This document shows, piece after piece, positions 62,911 to 64,000 of a DNA stretch of 64,000 nt (its first letter is position 1; the number at the start of each line of letters is the position of its first letter). Both the position numbers and the translations under genes were made by a program. The DNA comes from Burkholderia gladioli (GTDB taxonomy: Bacteria > Pseudomonadota > Gammaproteobacteria > Burkholderiales > Burkholderiaceae): the NCBI RefSeq assembly GCF_000959725.1, contig NZ_CP009323.1, positions 620,001 through 684,000 of the forward strand, read 5' to 3'. The notes below the pieces were generated by a model, which saw only the letters and a program-made list of their open reading frames with translations, ran no database searches and was not told the DNA's origin.

Positions 62911-64000
62911 TCAGAATGCGATGCCGAGCGTCAGGTAGGGACGCACGCTGCGATTGCGCAGGCCATAGGCGAGGTCGACATTGACCGGCCCGACCGGGCT
63001 GCGCCAGCGCGCGCCGAGCCCGACGCCCGGATAGAACACCCGCTCGCCCCAGGCATCGGTGGCGGTGCCGACATCGAAGAAGGTCGCCGCGCCCCAGTCG
63101 TGGTTGAACCAGTGCTGGTATTCGGCGGTGCCCGTCATCAGGTACTTGGTCGGCAGCACCGAGCCGTCCACGCTGTTGCCGATGCTCTGGTAGCCGTAGC
63201 CGCGCACCGAGTTCGAGCCGCCCGCGCGGAACAGCAGCGAGGCCGGGATGCCGGCCGAGCCGCCGCTGGTGAACACGCCGCCCAGCTCGGCACGGAAGAA
63301 GATCAGGTCGCGCTTGCCGATCGGGATGTACTGCTGGCCGCGCGCGTAACCGCGGATGAAGCTCTGGTCGGTCAGCACGCCCTTCACGGCGAAGCCGGCC
63401 TCGGCGTGGATCAGGTTGCCCGAGCGCGGGAACAGCGGATCGTCGACGTTGCGCCGCGTCCAGGACCATTGCGGCACCAGCGCGCGGCTGGTGGTCGGGC
63501 CGGCGCCGTTCTGGTCCAGCCGGTCCTGGTAGAACATGATCGAGTAGGAATAGTCGATGTTCTGGCTGGTCTTGGTGCGCTGCAGGCCCAGGCGCGCGCT
63601 GTAGATGCGCACGTCCGACACGTTGGTGTTGGTGTACGAGGCCAGCGCGCTGTTGGTCCAGCCGTGCGGGCTCGGCGGCATCGAGAGCTGGACCTGCCCG
63701 TATTGCTGGATCTGGTCGATGCGCCCCGACACCTGCAGCGGCCAGGCCGCGCCGAAGGTGTCGAGATAGGTATAGGAGCCCTGGACATGCGGCCCGGTAT
63801 CGGTCGCGTAGCCGACCCCGCCGCGCACGCTGTTGTAGGGATACTCGCTGACCTTCACGTGGACCGGCGTGTCCTCGGGCTTGCTGGTGTCGTCGCCGAC
63901 GTCGATCGCCACGCTCGCGTAATACGGCGTGTTCTGCAACTGGCGCTGCAGCTCGTTGATGCGCTGCACGTCGTAGATCTCGCCCACGCCGAGCGGGTTG
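62911..64000 (-). CDS. tamA: TamA, outer-membrane BamA-family protein (partial; 5' end beyond window)
   Basis: C-terminal 363 codons of an Omp85/BamA-family protein; the frame is open to the window edge with no start needed inside. The visible part begins in the last POTRA domain (NPLGVGEIYDVQRINELQRQLQNTPYY), then the 16-strand barrel: SVRGGVGYATDTG, the lid-lock motif LLFRAGGSNSVRGYGYQSIG (VRGY), and the terminal strand ending YLTLGIAF. Order tamA-tamB on one strand, 22 bases apart, identifies it as TamA instead of BamA. Partial only because of the window edge. Confidence 0.92.
   Translation of the reverse strand, partial: NPLGVGEIYDVQRINELQRQLQNTPYYASVAIDVGDDTSKPEDTPVHVKVSEYPYNSVRGGVGYATDTGPHVQGSYTYLDTFGAAWPLQVSGRIDQIQQYGQVQLSMPPSPHGWTNSALASYTNTNVSDVRIYSARLGLQRTKTSQNIDYSYSIMFYQDRLDQNGAGPTTSRALVPQWSWTRRNVDDPLFPRSGNLIHAEAGFAVKGVLTDQSFIRGYARGQQYIPIGKRDLIFFRAELGGVFTSGGSAGIPASLLFRAGGSNSVRGYGYQSIGNSVDGSVLPTKYLMTGTAEYQHWFNHDWGAATFFDVGTATDAWGERVFYPGVGLGARWRSPVGPVNVDLAYGLRNRSVRPYLTLGIAF

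Noticed and set aside
58428..62984. 1518-residue open frame antisense to tamB
   Set aside because: Low-complexity Arg/Gln/His/Glu-rich translation typical of the reverse strand of a GC-rich gene; tamB on the other strand has full family support.

Overview
The window is high-GC, densely packed chromosomal DNA from a betaproteobacterium, almost certainly Burkholderia. Supporting signs are a fused hemD/hemX gene inside hemC-hemDX-hemY with ppc divergent, nadE followed by a P-II gene, dcd next to an arginine/lysine/ornithine decarboxylase, a beta-proteobacterial porin, and GIY-YIG/ppa and tamA/tamB neighbourhoods. The assignment is inference from content and gene order; no database was consulted.

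Layout. 0.1-9.2 kb: envelope and periplasmic genes (PBP7-type endopeptidase, ecotin, two small Gly-rich exported proteins, a PEBP protein, a DHA2-type MFS exporter, trehalose-6-phosphate synthase, and a tandem pair of related lipoproteins). 9.5-15.3 kb: a lower-GC type VI secretion islet on the minus strand, vgrG - GH19-type cell-wall hydrolase - candidate periplasmic immunity gene, the last two overlapping by one base. 15.7-18.8 kb: an ABC ATPase and tandem permease of the nitrate/taurine class with no binding protein beside it. 19.3-22.5 kb: a small possibly Cas2-like-fold protein, OmpR/EnvZ, and a divergent Spy/CpxP-like periplasmic protein with GTAAY-N5-GTAAY boxes between. 23.0-26.2 kb: complete histidine/lysine/arginine/ornithine importer (argT-hisQ-hisM-hisP). 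26.9-32.8 kb: porin, P-II, NAD synthetase, FemAB-like acyltransferase, GIY-YIG protein, pyrophosphatase. 33.0-36.7 kb: a catabolic-looking set (aldehyde dehydrogenase, SDR, ACS-family MFS). 36.8-44.5 kb: hemY-hemDX-hemC, and divergent ppc. 44.8-47.2 kb: XRE/MmyB-type regulator and argH. 47.3-49.1 kb: a low-GC two-gene insertion (AAA ATPase plus DUF4276/TOPRIM-like protein) that looks like a defence module. 49.1-54.7 kb: LprI-like protein, decarboxylase, dcd, a SodC-like lipoprotein lacking most metal ligands, and ApbC/Mrp. 55.0-64.0 kb: OmpA-family lipoprotein, metG, tamB, and the 3' part of tamA, which runs off the window.

The most notable items are: (i) the ATPase-DUF4276 pair, whose two-gene logic (ABC-type ATPase plus TOPRIM-like effector) resembles OLD/PARIS-type antiphage systems; (ii) the VgrG islet with a multidomain GH19 effector and an adjacent candidate immunity protein; (iii) recurrent, helically spaced GTAAC/GTAAT boxes upstream of several envelope genes, suggesting a shared OmpR/CpxR-family regulon; (iv) a SodC-like protein that keeps the fold but has lost most catalytic residues; and (v) an orphan strong terminator between ompA and metG that may end a small RNA. 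No tRNA, rRNA, IS element, integrase or CRISPR array was seen.
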